From the NCBI RefSeq assembly GCF_014649015.1, contig NZ_BMSF01000006.1:350494-414493 (forward strand): a DNA stretch of 64,000 bases, read 5' to 3'. A program made the translations under genes and the position numbers. The stretch comes from Streptomyces narbonensis (GTDB lineage Bacteria; Actinomycetota; Actinomycetes; Streptomycetales; Streptomycetaceae). Of the stretch, positions 51,307-61,552 are shown in pieces (position 1 is the stretch's first letter; the number at the start of each line of letters is the position of its first letter). The notes under the pieces are model-generated. The model saw nothing but the letters and a program-made list of their open reading frames with translations. It ran no database searches and had not been told where the DNA came from.

Positions 51307-51765
51307 TCAGTCCTGCCCGTACCGGGGGTCGACCGACTCGGGGGAGAGCCCGAGGAGCTCGGCGACCTGCTCCACGACCACCTCGTGGACGAGCAGCGCG
51401 CGCTCGTCGCGGCTCTTCGAGCGGATCTCGACAGGCCGCCGGTAGACGACGACCCGGGCGGGCTCGCCCTTCTCGGCGGGCGCCGAACCGCCGAGCGGCA
51501 CCGTCTCCTCCGAGACGGAAGGCGGCACCTCCATCACGAGGAACTCGATGTCGGCCAGCTGCGGCCAGTGCCGTTCGAGGCGCTCGACCGAGTCCAGCAC
51601 CAGATCGCGGAAGGTGTCGGCCCGACTCGAGGAGAGCGGCACCTGGGGCGGGGCGACGGGCCCCCGCATCCCGCGCCCGTGACGGTCGCGGCGGCGGACC
51701 CGAGGCTCCGCCGGGGGCTCCGTGGAGGGGGGCGAGGAGTTCGGCGGCACAGGACTGTCCATCAC
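51307..51765 (-). CDS. Metallopeptidase-family (zincin-like) protein with altered active site
   Basis: The 152-residue product is like the PF06262 zincins: FRDLVLDSVERLERHWPQLADIEFLVMEVPP in the middle, VVVYRRPVEIRSKSRDERALLVHEVVVEQVAELLGL at the end. Members elsewhere have HExxH at this place; here it is HEVVVE, so the second His is missing. The first 40 residues are disordered and Pro/Arg-rich. Start GTG at 51765 or ATG at 51762 is uncertain; GGAGGG lies about 14 bases upstream. It is divergent from the DUF3499 gene. If the family fold holds, the protein may have lost protease action. Confidence 0.75.
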   Translation of the reverse strand: MMDSPVPPNSSPPSTEPPAEPRVRRRDRHGRGMRGPVAPPQVPLSSSRADTFRDLVLDSVERLERHWPQLADIEFLVMEVPPSVSEETVPLGGSAPAEKGEPARVVVYRRPVEIRSKSRDERALLVHEVVVEQVAELLGLSPESVDPRYGQD

Positions 51766-52101
51766 TGACGCAGCGTAACCCTCCTAGGTGTTTCCGCACT
51801 GTGGCGGATCCTCGCCACCTTTCCCCGCGCGAAGGCCCCCACTGTCGAAACCTGAACATTCCGGCCGCTCGCGCGCCTGAATCGACAGCGTGTCGCGATC
51901 GGCCATCTGGCCGTGGTTGACCGGATTTGTATCCCCGACTGTCCGGATCACCTCCTGCCCCCAACGCCGTGCGCCCCCTCCCCCGCAGGTCAGCGCCGCC
52001 CTGGCGCGAACGGGGGTGGCGGAGGTCACAACGCGACACGGGGGAGTGACCTGAGGGAGAGTCGTCGCGGCCCGGTCAAGAGTGCGGTACCGTCCAACGT
52101 C
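51766..52101. other. Divergent spacer before DUF3499 gene
   Basis: This 336-bp spacer holds no clear gene. The box TACCGT near 52088-52093 stands about nine bases ahead of the GTG at 52102 and may be a -10 element for a leaderless transcript; a matching -35 is not evident. Confidence 0.4.
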
Positions 52102-52485
52102 GTGAGCCCTGTACGTCGCTGTTCGCGCACCGCGTGCGGCCGCCCTGCCGTCGCGACACTGACGTACGTCTATGCCGACTCGACTGCGGTCCTCGGCCCG
52201 CTCGCCACCTACGCCGAGCCCCACTGCTACGACCTGTGCGCCGAGCACAGTGAGCGCCTCACCGCGCCACGCGGCTGGGAGGTGGTGCGGCTCACCGACG
52301 GTTCCGCCCCCGCCCGCCCCAGCGGCGACGACCTCGAAGCCCTGGCCAACGCGGTACGGGAAGCGGCCCGCCCGCACGAGCGCGCGGCCGAGGCCGGCGG
52401 CAAGGGCGGCGGAGGCCGAGGCGGAGACCCCATGGAGGTCGGCCGCCGCGGACACCTCAGAGTGCTCCGTTCGCCCGACAACTGA
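52102..52485 (+). CDS. DUF3499-family zinc-ribbon-like protein
   Basis: GTG at 52102 gives 127 residues. RRCSRTACGRPAVATLTYVYADSTAVLGPLA and HCYDLCAEHSERLTAPRGWEVVRL form the conserved part: two CxxxxC / CxxxC knuckles joined by a beta hairpin, which suggests a zinc-binding fold. After residue 85 the chain is charged and likely flexible. Actinobacterial genomes keep this gene next to manB and the metallopeptidase-like gene, as here; its function is unknown. Lack of a Shine-Dalgarno and a near -10 box point to leaderless translation. Confidence 0.8.
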   Translation: MSPVRRCSRTACGRPAVATLTYVYADSTAVLGPLATYAEPHCYDLCAEHSERLTAPRGWEVVRLTDGSAPARPSGDDLEALANAVREAARPHERAAEAGGKGGGGRGGDPMEVGRRGHLRVLRSPDN

Positions 52486-52588
52486 CGCCAACCGGCCACT
52501 GTCCGCGTCCCCCTCATCCGCTCCGGGTAGTTTTGGCGTTCCTACGCGCGCCGCACACGCGTGCCGAGAAACTCAGGAGGGTGGATCC

Positions 52589-53956
52589 GTGACTGTCGAT
52601 CTGTCGCAGATCGTGAAGGCGTACGACGTCCGCGGAGTGGTACCGGACCAGTGGGACGAGCAGCTCGCCGAGCTCTTCGGCGCCGCCTTCGTACGGGTGA
52701 CGGACGCGGACGCGATCGTCGTCGGCCATGACATGCGCCCCTCGTCGCCCGGTCTCTCGGCCGCCTTCGCGCGTGGCGCCGCCCGCCTCGGCGCCGACGT
52801 CACGCTCATCGGGCTCTGCTCCACCGACCAGCTGTACTTCGCCTCGGGCAGCCTCGGCCTGCCGGGCGCGATGTTCACGGCCTCCCACAACCCGGCCCAG
52901 TACAACGGCATCAAGATGTGCCGCGCCGGTGCCGCTCCCGTCGGCCAGGACACCGGCCTCGCCGACATCCGCGCCCTCGCCGAGCAGTGGACGGAGACCG
53001 GCGCCCCCGAGGCCGCCGCCACCCCCGGCACGATCACCGAGCGCGAGACGCTCGACGACTACGCCGCCCACCTCAAGGGCCTCGTCGACCTCACCGGCAT
53101 CCGCCCGCTGAAGGTCGTCGTCGACGCGGGCAACGGCATGGGCGGCCACACCGTCCCCACGGTCTTCGACGGCCTCCCGCTCGACACCGTCCCCATGTAC
53201 TTCGAGCTCGACGGCACCTTCCCGAACCACGAGGCCAACCCCCTCGACCCGAAGAACATCGTCGACCTCCAGGCCCGTGTCCTCGCCGAGGGCGCCGACC
53301 TCGGCCTCGCCTTCGACGGCGACGCCGACCGCTGCTTCGTCGTCGACGAGCGCGGCGAGCCGGTCTCCCCGTCCGCGATCACGGCCCTCGTCGCCGCCCG
53401 CGAACTCGCCAAGAACCCCGGCGGAACGATCATCCACAACCTGATCACCTCCTGGTCCGTCCCCGAGGTCGTCCGCGAGAACGGCGGTGCCCCGGTCCGC
53501 ACCCGCGTCGGCCACTCCTTCATCAAGGAGGAGATGGCGAAGACCGGCGCCATCTTCGGCGGCGAGCACTCGGCGCACTACTACTTCAAGGACTTCTGGA
53601 ACGCGGACACGGGCATGCTCGCCGCGCTCCACGTCCTGGCGGCCCTCGGCGGCCAGGAGGGCACCCTGTCCGACCTGGTCTCCGTCTACGACCGCTACGC
53701 CTCCTCGGGCGAGATCAACTCCACGGTCGCCGACCAGACGGCCAGCACGGCGAAGGTCAAGGCGACGTACGCCGCCGAGGACGGGGTCACCTTCGACGAC
53801 CTCGACGGCCTCACGGTCACGTCCGCCGACTGGTGGTTCAACCTCCGTGCCTCGAACACCGAGCCGCTGCTCCGCCTCAACGTGGAGGCCCGCGACGAGG
53901 CCACCATGACCAAGATCCGCGACGAGGTCCTGGCCCTGGTCCGCGGGACCGCCTGA
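52589..53956 (+). CDS. manB: Phosphomannomutase / phosphoglucomutase
   Basis: GTG at 52589 lies after AGGAGGGTGGATCC and gives 455 residues. The four PGM/PMM regions are clear: MFTASHNPAQYNGIKM with the phospho-serine, LAFDGDADRCFVVDE with the Mg site, VGHSFIKEEM and IFGGEHSAHYYFKDFWNADTGML for the sugar loop, and RASNTEPLLRLNVEA for the phosphate site. It interchanges mannose-6-phosphate and mannose-1-phosphate for GDP-mannose synthesis. manA and manC homologues in the window supply the steps before and after. Its place matches SCO3028 as I recall. Confidence 0.95.
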   Translation: MTVDLSQIVKAYDVRGVVPDQWDEQLAELFGAAFVRVTDADAIVVGHDMRPSSPGLSAAFARGAARLGADVTLIGLCSTDQLYFASGSLGLPGAMFTASHNPAQYNGIKMCRAGAAPVGQDTGLADIRALAEQWTETGAPEAAATPGTITERETLDDYAAHLKGLVDLTGIRPLKVVVDAGNGMGGHTVPTVFDGLPLDTVPMYFELDGTFPNHEANPLDPKNIVDLQARVLAEGADLGLAFDGDADRCFVVDERGEPVSPSAITALVAARELAKNPGGTIIHNLITSWSVPEVVRENGGAPVRTRVGHSFIKEEMAKTGAIFGGEHSAHYYFKDFWNADTGMLAALHVLAALGGQEGTLSDLVSVYDRYASSGEINSTVADQTASTAKVKATYAAEDGVTFDDLDGLTVTSADWWFNLRASNTEPLLRLNVEARDEATMTKIRDEVLALVRGTA

Positions 53957-54073
53957 CATCACCCCACCGGAGGACGAGGGGCCCGGCCACCGAGCCGCGC
54001 CCCCCGTTCCCCGGCGGTAGGCTGACCTGGCCCGAAGGGCAGCACCACCACCGTTTGTTCGAAGGGACACCCC

Positions 54074-54256
54074 ATGCCGCTCGAAGCCGGCCTCCTGGAG
54101 ATCCTGGCCTGCCCCGCGTGCCACGCTCCGCTGAACGACCGCACGGCGGACGAGACCCCCGAACTGGTCTGCACCGGCACGGACTGCGGCCTCGCGTACC
54201 CGGTCCGCGACGGCATCCCGGTCCTCCTCACCGACGAGGCCCGCCGCCCGGCCTGA
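54074..54256 (+). CDS. Trm112-like zinc-ribbon protein
   Basis: The 60-residue product fits the bacterial Trm112/UPF0434 (YcaR) family: LEILACPACHAPL with CPxC, ELVCTGTDCGLAYPVRDGIPVLL with the second cysteine pair and the GIPVLL end. In other organisms such proteins are small partners that activate methyltransferases; in bacteria the partner is not known. It lies 117 bp after manB on the same strand. GAAGGGACACCCC before the ATG is a good ribosome site. Confidence 0.88.
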   Translation: MPLEAGLLEILACPACHAPLNDRTADETPELVCTGTDCGLAYPVRDGIPVLLTDEARRPA

Positions 54257-54397
54257 CCCACGGTGCTCCCCGCCCCGAGCCCCCTGACACCCGGCCCCGG
54301 AACAGACCGCACACCCGCACCCCAGGGCCCGGGTCACAGAACGACGCCCACGGGAAGCCCCGTCCCACCCCACGGCCCGTGGGCGGAACCGGACCTG

Positions 54398-54793
54398 CGG
54401 GCCGCTCCGGCTTCTCGGGCCGGCGTGGTCTCCCGGGCTGCTCTGGACTGTCGGGAGGGTCTGGTTACGCGGGCGAGGGGGGTCCCTCGTGCCGTTCTGG
54501 ACGGTCGGGTCGGCTTGGATCCACGGACCGGCCCGGACCGCGGGACTATCCCGGACTGTCGAACTGTCCCGGACTGCCGGACTGTCTCGGACCGTGGGAC
54601 TGTCCCGGACCGTCCGGCGGGCCTGGATTGTCGGACTGCTCTGGATCCTCACGCGGGCCTGGCCCCACGGGCTGACCTGGACCGCCGAGCCGACCTGGAC
54701 CCTCGCGCTGAACTGGCCCCCCAGGCCGACCAGGCCCCCGAGACCGCCTCGGCCCCCGAGACCGCCCCGGCCCCCGAGCCCAACCCGGCCCCC
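54398..54793. repeat. About 22 degenerate 18-bp tandem repeats
   Basis: Reading in 18-base steps from 54398 the unit is near CGGACTGTCCTGGACTGT, ending near GAGACCGCCCCGGCCCCC. The first ones read CGGGCCGCTCCGGCTTCT and CGGGCCGGCGTGGTCTCC. The period holds through 22 units while bases drift. If translated in this frame it would give hexapeptides of the type RTVPDC/RADLDP. Confidence 0.8.
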
Positions 54794-55084
54794 TGCGCCG
54801 ACCCGCTCGGCACCGACACCCACCCAGTCGTCCCTGCCCACGGTGAGGCACGGCGCGCGGCCACCGGGCGAGGGACGCACGCCGACGCCGACCGGCCGAG
54901 CCGTCCGAAGCCCCCACGTATCCACCCCCGCCAGGCCACCGCCCCGGGGCGCAGCAAGGTGCAGCCCGCCCCGACCCACCGGGGCAGGCCCACCGCGCCG
55001 GGGCGCCCCGAGACCGCCGGCCCGCACGATGCCGCGCAGCGGCAGCCGGCACCGGTTTCCGCACCCGGTCGCAACGCCGCGACC

Positions 55085-55126
55085 GAAGCCAAAGCCAAAG
55101 CCGAAGCCAAAGCCGAAGCCGAAGCC
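55085..55126. repeat. Seven 6-bp repeats GAAGCC/AAAGCC
   Basis: Seven hexamers alternate GAAGCC and AAAGCC without a break. They would give Lys-Ala/Glu-Ala if read in frame, but no gene is supported here. Confidence 0.9.
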
Positions 55127-55404
55127 GCCGGACCCGTGCAGCCGGACTCACGGGCGGCCCTCACACCGCCGACCACGGGCCCGCACCCCAACCCGCCATC
55201 CCCGGAGGGCCCGCCGCCGACGGCGAGCACCACCCCCAGGAGGGCCCGCACCAATCCCTTCCCACCCGCACCACCCGTGCGGACGGGACCGCAGGAAGCC
55301 CCGGCGAAGGCAGGGGACGCCACCACGAACACCGCCGGCACCGGCTCCGCACCACCAGGAACCCGCCCACAGACACCCCGCACCCACCCGGGAGGCACCG
55401 CCAC

Positions 55405-56559
55405 ATGCTCGACGAGACGCTCCTCGACGCACCGGACGCCCTCGCCCTGGCCGACCGCCGCGGCCTCCTGCGCGGCGCCGCCGAAGCCGGAGCCCGGGTA
55501 CGGACGGCCGCCCGCCACGCGAGCGAGGCCGGCATCGCCGACCTGCACCCCGAAGGCCGCCCCCGTGCGGTCCTGGTGGCGGGCCCCGGCACCGCGGCCG
55601 CCGGCGTCGCGGACCTGATCGGCGCCCTCGCGGGAGCCTCGGCCCCCGTCGTACGGCTCCAGCCGACCGGCGTCGCCCCCGCGGCGGGCGCCCTGCGCTG
55701 GGCCCTGCCCGGCTGGGCGGGCTCGGTCGACCTGCTCCTGCTGCCCACCACCGACGGCTCGGAACCCGGCCTCGCACTCCTCGCCGAGCAGGCGTACCGC
55801 CGCGGCATCACGGTCGTCGCCGTCGCCCCCAAGGCCTCCCCGCTCGCCGAGGCGGTCGGCGGCTCGCACGGCCTGTTCGTCCCGATGGCCACCGCACCGA
55901 ACGAGTCGCCCGACGAGTACGCGGAGAGCCTCGCGGCGAGCCCGGGCGCCCTGTGGGCCCTGTTCACCCCGCTGCTCGCCCTCCTCGACCGGGTCGGTCT
56001 GGTCGACGCGCCGCCGGAGGCCCTGGAGAAGGTCGCCGACCGTCTCGACCGGACGGCCGAGCGGTGCGGCCCGGCCATCGCCACGTACAGCAACCCGGCC
56101 AAGACGCTCGCGGCCGAACTGGCCGACTCGCTCCCGCTGATCTGGACCGAGGGCTACGCGGCGGGCCCCGCGGGCCGCCGCTTCGCGAGCGTCCTGGCCG
56201 AACTCGCGGGCCTGCCCGCGCTCGCCGCGGAACTCCCCGAGGCCCTGCCCGCGCACGGAGTGCTCCTCGCGGGCGACTACGCGGCAGGTGCGGACCCCGA
56301 CGACTTCTTCCGCGACCGGGTGGAGGAGTCACAGGCGCTGCGCGCCAGGGTCGTCCTGCTGCGCGACAAGCCGGGCGGTCTGACCGCGGCCCCGGCGGCC
56401 AGGGAGCTGGCCCTCGGTCACGAGACGGCCATCAGCGAACTGGAACCGGAGGAGGGCGGCGACCTCGAAACCCTCGCCGAGCTGCTCGCCGTGACCGACT
56501 TCGCCGCCGTCTACCTGGCCCTGGCGACCCCGGGCCACCCGGACCACAGCACCCACTGA
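55405..56559 (+). CDS. SIS-domain sugar isomerase-like protein
   Basis: The ATG at 55405 follows GGGAGGCACCGCCAC and gives 384 residues. VLVAGPGTAAAGVADLIGALAG looks like the first SIS motif, and ITVVAVAPKASPLAEAVGGSHGLFVP the region after the second sheet. The C-terminal part (GPAIATYSNPAKTLAAELADSLPLIW) resembles bifunctional phosphoglucose/phosphomannose isomerases of Archaea and Actinobacteria. The gene lies between manB and manA, so a role in mannose metabolism is likely. Whether the key Glu and His residues are present needs alignment. Confidence 0.8.
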   Translation: MLDETLLDAPDALALADRRGLLRGAAEAGARVRTAARHASEAGIADLHPEGRPRAVLVAGPGTAAAGVADLIGALAGASAPVVRLQPTGVAPAAGALRWALPGWAGSVDLLLLPTTDGSEPGLALLAEQAYRRGITVVAVAPKASPLAEAVGGSHGLFVPMATAPNESPDEYAESLAASPGALWALFTPLLALLDRVGLVDAPPEALEKVADRLDRTAERCGPAIATYSNPAKTLAAELADSLPLIWTEGYAAGPAGRRFASVLAELAGLPALAAELPEALPAHGVLLAGDYAAGADPDDFFRDRVEESQALRARVVLLRDKPGGLTAAPAARELALGHETAISELEPEEGGDLETLAELLAVTDFAAVYLALATPGHPDHSTH

Positions 56560-56750
56560 CCGCCCACCTGACCTCTCCCCCCACACGCACAGCGCACGGC
56601 CCCACGCGCAACCCCTCCCACACCCAACGCGTCCACCACCCTGTCACCACCCGGCCCCCCGCCCCGTCACCCACCCGTCACCCGCCCCCTGTCACCTGTC
56701 ATCCGACACCCCTCACCACCCGTCACGACTCCGAGGAGCTGGCAGGCACC

Positions 56751-57902
56751 ATGGACCGCCTCGTCAACACCGTCCGCCCCTACGCCTGGGGATCCCCGAC
56801 GGCCATCCCCGAACTCCTCGGCGTCGCCCCCACCGGCGAACCCCAGGCCGAGATGTGGATGGGCGCCCACCCCGGCGCCCCCTCCCGCACCGAGCGCGGC
56901 CCGCTCAACGAGGTCGTCGACGCCGATCCCGTACGCGAACTGGGCAAGCCCGCGGTCGACAAGTTCGGTCCGCGCCTCCCCTTCCTGCTCAAAGTGCTCG
57001 CCGCCGGCGCCCCGCTCTCCCTCCAGGTCCACCCCGACCTCGACCAGGCCCGGGCGGGCTTCGCCGCCGAGGAGGCCGCGGGCATCCCCGTCGACGCCCC
57101 GCACCGCACCTACAAGGACGCCAACCACAAGCCCGAACTGATCTGCGCCCTCACACCCTTCGAGGGCCTGTGCGGATTCCGCGCCCCCGCCGCGGCCGCC
57201 GACCTCATCGCGGAGCTGGGCGTCGACTCCCTCAAGCCGTACGTGGACCTCCTCCACGCCCACCCCGAAGAGGCGGCACTCCGCGAGGTCCTGACGGCCC
57301 TGCTCACAGCCGACCGCGAGGAGATGGCGCACACCGTCGCCGAAGCCGCGGCCGCCGCGGAGCGCCTGGGCGGCGACCACGCGCCCTTCGCGAACCTCGC
57401 CCACCACTTCCCTGGCGACCCGGGAGTCATCGCCGCCATGCTCCTCAACCACGTCCGGCTCCAGCCGGGCGAGGCGCTCTACCTGGGCGCCGGCGTGCCG
57501 CACGCCTACTTCGACGGCATGGGCGTCGAGATCATGGCCAACTCCGACAACGTGCTGCGCTGCGGCCTCACCCCCAAGCACGTCGACGTCGCCGAACTCC
57601 TGCGGGTCGTCCGCTTCGAGTCGAACGACCCCGCCGTCCTGCGCCCCGAGGCCTCCCCCATCGGGGAGGAGGTCTACGACGCCCCGATCGACGAGTTCCG
57701 CCTCTCCCGTTTCGTACGGGCCGAAGGAGCCGCGCCGACCGACGTCACCGCCCCGACCCCGCAGATCCTGCTCTCCGTCGCGGGCCGCCCGAAGGCCGGC
57801 GAGGTCACCCTCGCCCCCGGCGAGTCCGTCTTCGTCCCGGCGGGCGAGAAGACCGAAATGTCCGGTGCGGGTACGGTCTTTCGCGCCACCGTCGTGGCCT
57901 GA
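56751..57902 (+). CDS. manA: Mannose-6-phosphate isomerase, type I
   Basis: ATG at 56751 with GAGGAGCTGGCAGGCACC before it gives 383 residues; the very long open frame upstream is an effect of GC and repeats. The zinc site of type I PMI is clear: SLQVHPDLDQA with Gln and His, then NHKPELICALTPFEGLCGF with the Glu, and GVPHAYFDGMGVEIMANSDNVLRCGLTPKHVD with the last His and the Arg of the active site. It converts fructose-6-phosphate to mannose-6-phosphate. manB nearby uses its product. Sequence and context agree. Confidence 0.96.
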   Translation: MDRLVNTVRPYAWGSPTAIPELLGVAPTGEPQAEMWMGAHPGAPSRTERGPLNEVVDADPVRELGKPAVDKFGPRLPFLLKVLAAGAPLSLQVHPDLDQARAGFAAEEAAGIPVDAPHRTYKDANHKPELICALTPFEGLCGFRAPAAAADLIAELGVDSLKPYVDLLHAHPEEAALREVLTALLTADREEMAHTVAEAAAAAERLGGDHAPFANLAHHFPGDPGVIAAMLLNHVRLQPGEALYLGAGVPHAYFDGMGVEIMANSDNVLRCGLTPKHVDVAELLRVVRFESNDPAVLRPEASPIGEEVYDAPIDEFRLSRFVRAEGAAPTDVTAPTPQILLSVAGRPKAGEVTLAPGESVFVPAGEKTEMSGAGTVFRATVVA

Positions 57903-57968
57903 TGCGAGAATGACCGGCCGAACCGCGGCGACAGTGCCGGAGCATCGACGAAGGGACCCCGTACACCC

Positions 57969-58934
57969 ATGAGCGCGTCAGGCGGAACCAAGGCGATCGT
58001 GGCGGCACTCGCCGCCAATCTCGCGATCGCCGTAGCCAAGTTCGTGGCGTACCTCTTCAGTGGGTCGTCCTCGATGCTCGCGGAGAGCGTGCACTCGCTC
58101 GCCGACTCCGGCAACCAGGGCCTGCTGCTCCTCGGCGGCAAGAAGGCCCAGCGCGAGGCGACCCCGCAGCACCCCTTCGGCTACGGCCGCGAGCGGTACA
58201 TCTACGCCTTCCTCGTCTCGATCGTGCTCTTCTCCGTCGGTGGCATGTTCGCCATCTACGAGGGCTACGAGAAGATCCACGACCCGCACGAGATCGAGGC
58301 CTGGTACTGGCCGGTCGGCGTCCTCGTCTTCGCGATCATCGCCGAGTCCTTCTCCTTCCGTACGGCCATCAAGGAGTCCAACGAGGTCCGCGGCGGCCTC
58401 TCCTGGACGGAGTTCGTCCGCCGGGCGAAGGCTCCCGAGCTCCCCGTCGTCCTCCTGGAGGACCTCGGCGCCCTCGTCGGCCTCGTGCTCGCCCTCGGCG
58501 GCGTCGGCCTCGCCCTCGCCACCGGCAACGGCGTCTGGGACGGCATCGGCACCCTCTGCATCGGCGTCCTGCTGATCCTGATCGCCATCGTGCTCGCGGC
58601 CGAGACCAAGTCGCTGCTCCTCGGCGAGTCCGCCGGTGTCGACGACGTCAAGAAGATCGAGGCGGCGGTCGTCGACGGCGACACCGTCACCCGCCTCATC
58701 CACATGCGCACCCTCCACCTCGGCCCCGAGGAGCTGCTCGTCGCGGCCAAGGTCGCCGTCCGCCACGACGACACGGCGACCGAGGTGGCGAACGCGATCA
58801 ACGCTGCCGAGGAGCGCATCCGCGCGGCCGTCCCGATCGCCCGGGTGATCTACCTGGAGCCGGACATCTACAGCGCGACCGCGGCCTCGGCGGGCCAGAA
58901 CCCGGCCAAGGCACCGGGCGGCTCCGCCCACTGA
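57969..58934 (+). CDS. Cation diffusion facilitator (CDF) metal efflux protein
   Basis: The 321-residue product has six hydrophobic segments and CDF traits: MLAESVHSLADSGNQGLLLLG holds the first metal site (H/D pattern in helix 2), HPFGYGRERYIYAF the loop, and VLLEDLGALVGLVLALGG the second site (E-D in helix 5). Such proteins swap zinc or related ions for protons out of the cytoplasm. The last 110 residues are the soluble domain with ELLVAAKVAVRHDD. It starts 66 bp after manA and has its own terminator. The kind of metal cannot be told. Confidence 0.92.
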   Translation: MSASGGTKAIVAALAANLAIAVAKFVAYLFSGSSSMLAESVHSLADSGNQGLLLLGGKKAQREATPQHPFGYGRERYIYAFLVSIVLFSVGGMFAIYEGYEKIHDPHEIEAWYWPVGVLVFAIIAESFSFRTAIKESNEVRGGLSWTEFVRRAKAPELPVVLLEDLGALVGLVLALGGVGLALATGNGVWDGIGTLCIGVLLILIAIVLAAETKSLLLGESAGVDDVKKIEAAVVDGDTVTRLIHMRTLHLGPEELLVAAKVAVRHDDTATEVANAINAAEERIRAAVPIARVIYLEPDIYSATAASAGQNPAKAPGGSAH

Positions 58935-58986
58935 CCCACCGCGGCGAGGCCACCGACGCCCGCCGCCCCCACCACCAGGCGGCACC

Positions 58987-59018
58987 AGGCCCCCGCGACC
59001 CCCATGGTCCGGGGGCCT
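58987..59018 (+). terminator. Terminator after the CDF gene
   Basis: AGGCCCCCG (58987-58995) pairs with CGGGGGCCT (59010-59018) over a 14-base loop. Confidence 0.75.
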
Positions 59019-60780
<1,762 letters not shown>

Positions 60781-60844
60781 TGCCCCGGCCGACGGCGCCC
60801 GCGCGCTGACGCGACGCCGTCCCGGACACCCGTAGAGGATTCAG

Positions 60845-60879
60845 GCAGGCCCCCCGCACCCCCGTGCCGGGGGGCCTGC
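60845..60879 (+). terminator. Terminator of ahcY
   Basis: GCAGGCCCCCC (60845-60855) pairs with GGGGGGCCTGC (60869-60879); some further pairs lie inside the loop (GCAC with GTGC). Confidence 0.85.
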
Positions 60880-60934
60880 CCCGTCCAGCCCTCCGCTACC
60901 GCCCCTGGAAGCGCCCCCTCCCGAGGACCGACCC

Positions 60935-61549
60935 ATGCCCCGCGGCCGATATTCGCTCCATGACCCGCACGACCACACCCCCCTCGGTGAAGAACACTTC
61001 CACTGCGCCCCCGGCCCCTCCGGCTGGCGCTACGTCTCCCAGACCGTCACCCCCTCAGGCGACCACCTCGGCTCCGTCGACCTGGCCGTCGACGAACTCG
61101 GCCGCCCCATCCGCCTCGAACTCAACGCCGCCGGCTGGCAGGTCCGCGGCGCGGCCCTCGACGGCGTCACCTGGGTCCGCACGGACCCCACAGGAACCCA
61201 CGCCACCGAAGGCAATGTGCGCGCCCACGCCTTCACCGGCACGTCCCCGGCGTTCCTCGTCGCGATCACGCGACTCCTGCGTCTCACCCCCGATTCCCCC
61301 GAGACCCGCCTCAGGCTCGTCGCCTTCACGGATCCGGTGCTCGCCCCCCTCACGGTCGACCAGTCCTGGGCCCTGCTGAAGAGTGAAGCGCACGCCACTG
61401 ACAACGGCCCCCTGATCGTCGACGAGTACCAGGTCAGCACCCTGGACACGGGGGAGCGGCACACCGTCCACATCGCAGGCGACGTGGTCCTCGCAGCCCC
61501 CGGCATCGAGCTCGAGGCCCTGGAGACACCGCCCTCGGTCTTCCCCTGA
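60935..61549 (+). CDS. Conserved Streptomyces protein of unknown function
   Basis: I do not know a family. ATG at 60935 with GAGGACCGACCC before it gives 204 residues, mainly alternating beta-strand-like stretches (GWRYVSQTVTPSGDHLGSVDLAVDELGRPIRLELNAAGWQVRG written in parts: DLAVDELGRPIRLEL and RGAALDGVTWVRTDP). It has no signal peptide and no cysteine pair besides HFHCAP. The layout recalls glycolipid- or lipid-binding beta barrels, but that is weak. It ends three bases before the RDD-family gene stop on the other strand. Confidence 0.65.
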   Translation: MPRGRYSLHDPHDHTPLGEEHFHCAPGPSGWRYVSQTVTPSGDHLGSVDLAVDELGRPIRLELNAAGWQVRGAALDGVTWVRTDPTGTHATEGNVRAHAFTGTSPAFLVAITRLLRLTPDSPETRLRLVAFTDPVLAPLTVDQSWALLKSEAHATDNGPLIVDEYQVSTLDTGERHTVHIAGDVVLAAPGIELEALETPPSVFP

Positions 61550-61552
61550 CCG

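Larger units (their letters stand above)
54257..55404. other. 1.15-kb repeat-rich spacer without a convincing gene
   Basis: Long frames are open on both strands here, yet none has a ribosome site, and third-position base use is unlike the neighbours (many A/T in third position). The region holds an 18-bp periodic array, a hexamer array, and Pro/Ala-like codon runs. In the S. coelicolor order the same two flanking genes are, as I recall, close together, so this looks like added, expanded sequence. Confidence 0.6.

Noticed and set aside
54263..55618. 451-codon frame with hexapeptide repeats before the SIS gene
   Set aside because: No ribosome site, third-position bases unlike neighbours, and it overruns the start of a real gene by 200 bp. 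Kept as a finding about repeats, not as a gene.
54489..56750. N-terminal 754 codons of the open frame that includes manA
   Set aside because: The manA domain starts exactly at ATG 56751 after a good ribosome site; the part upstream is antisense- or repeat-like and overlaps the SIS gene.
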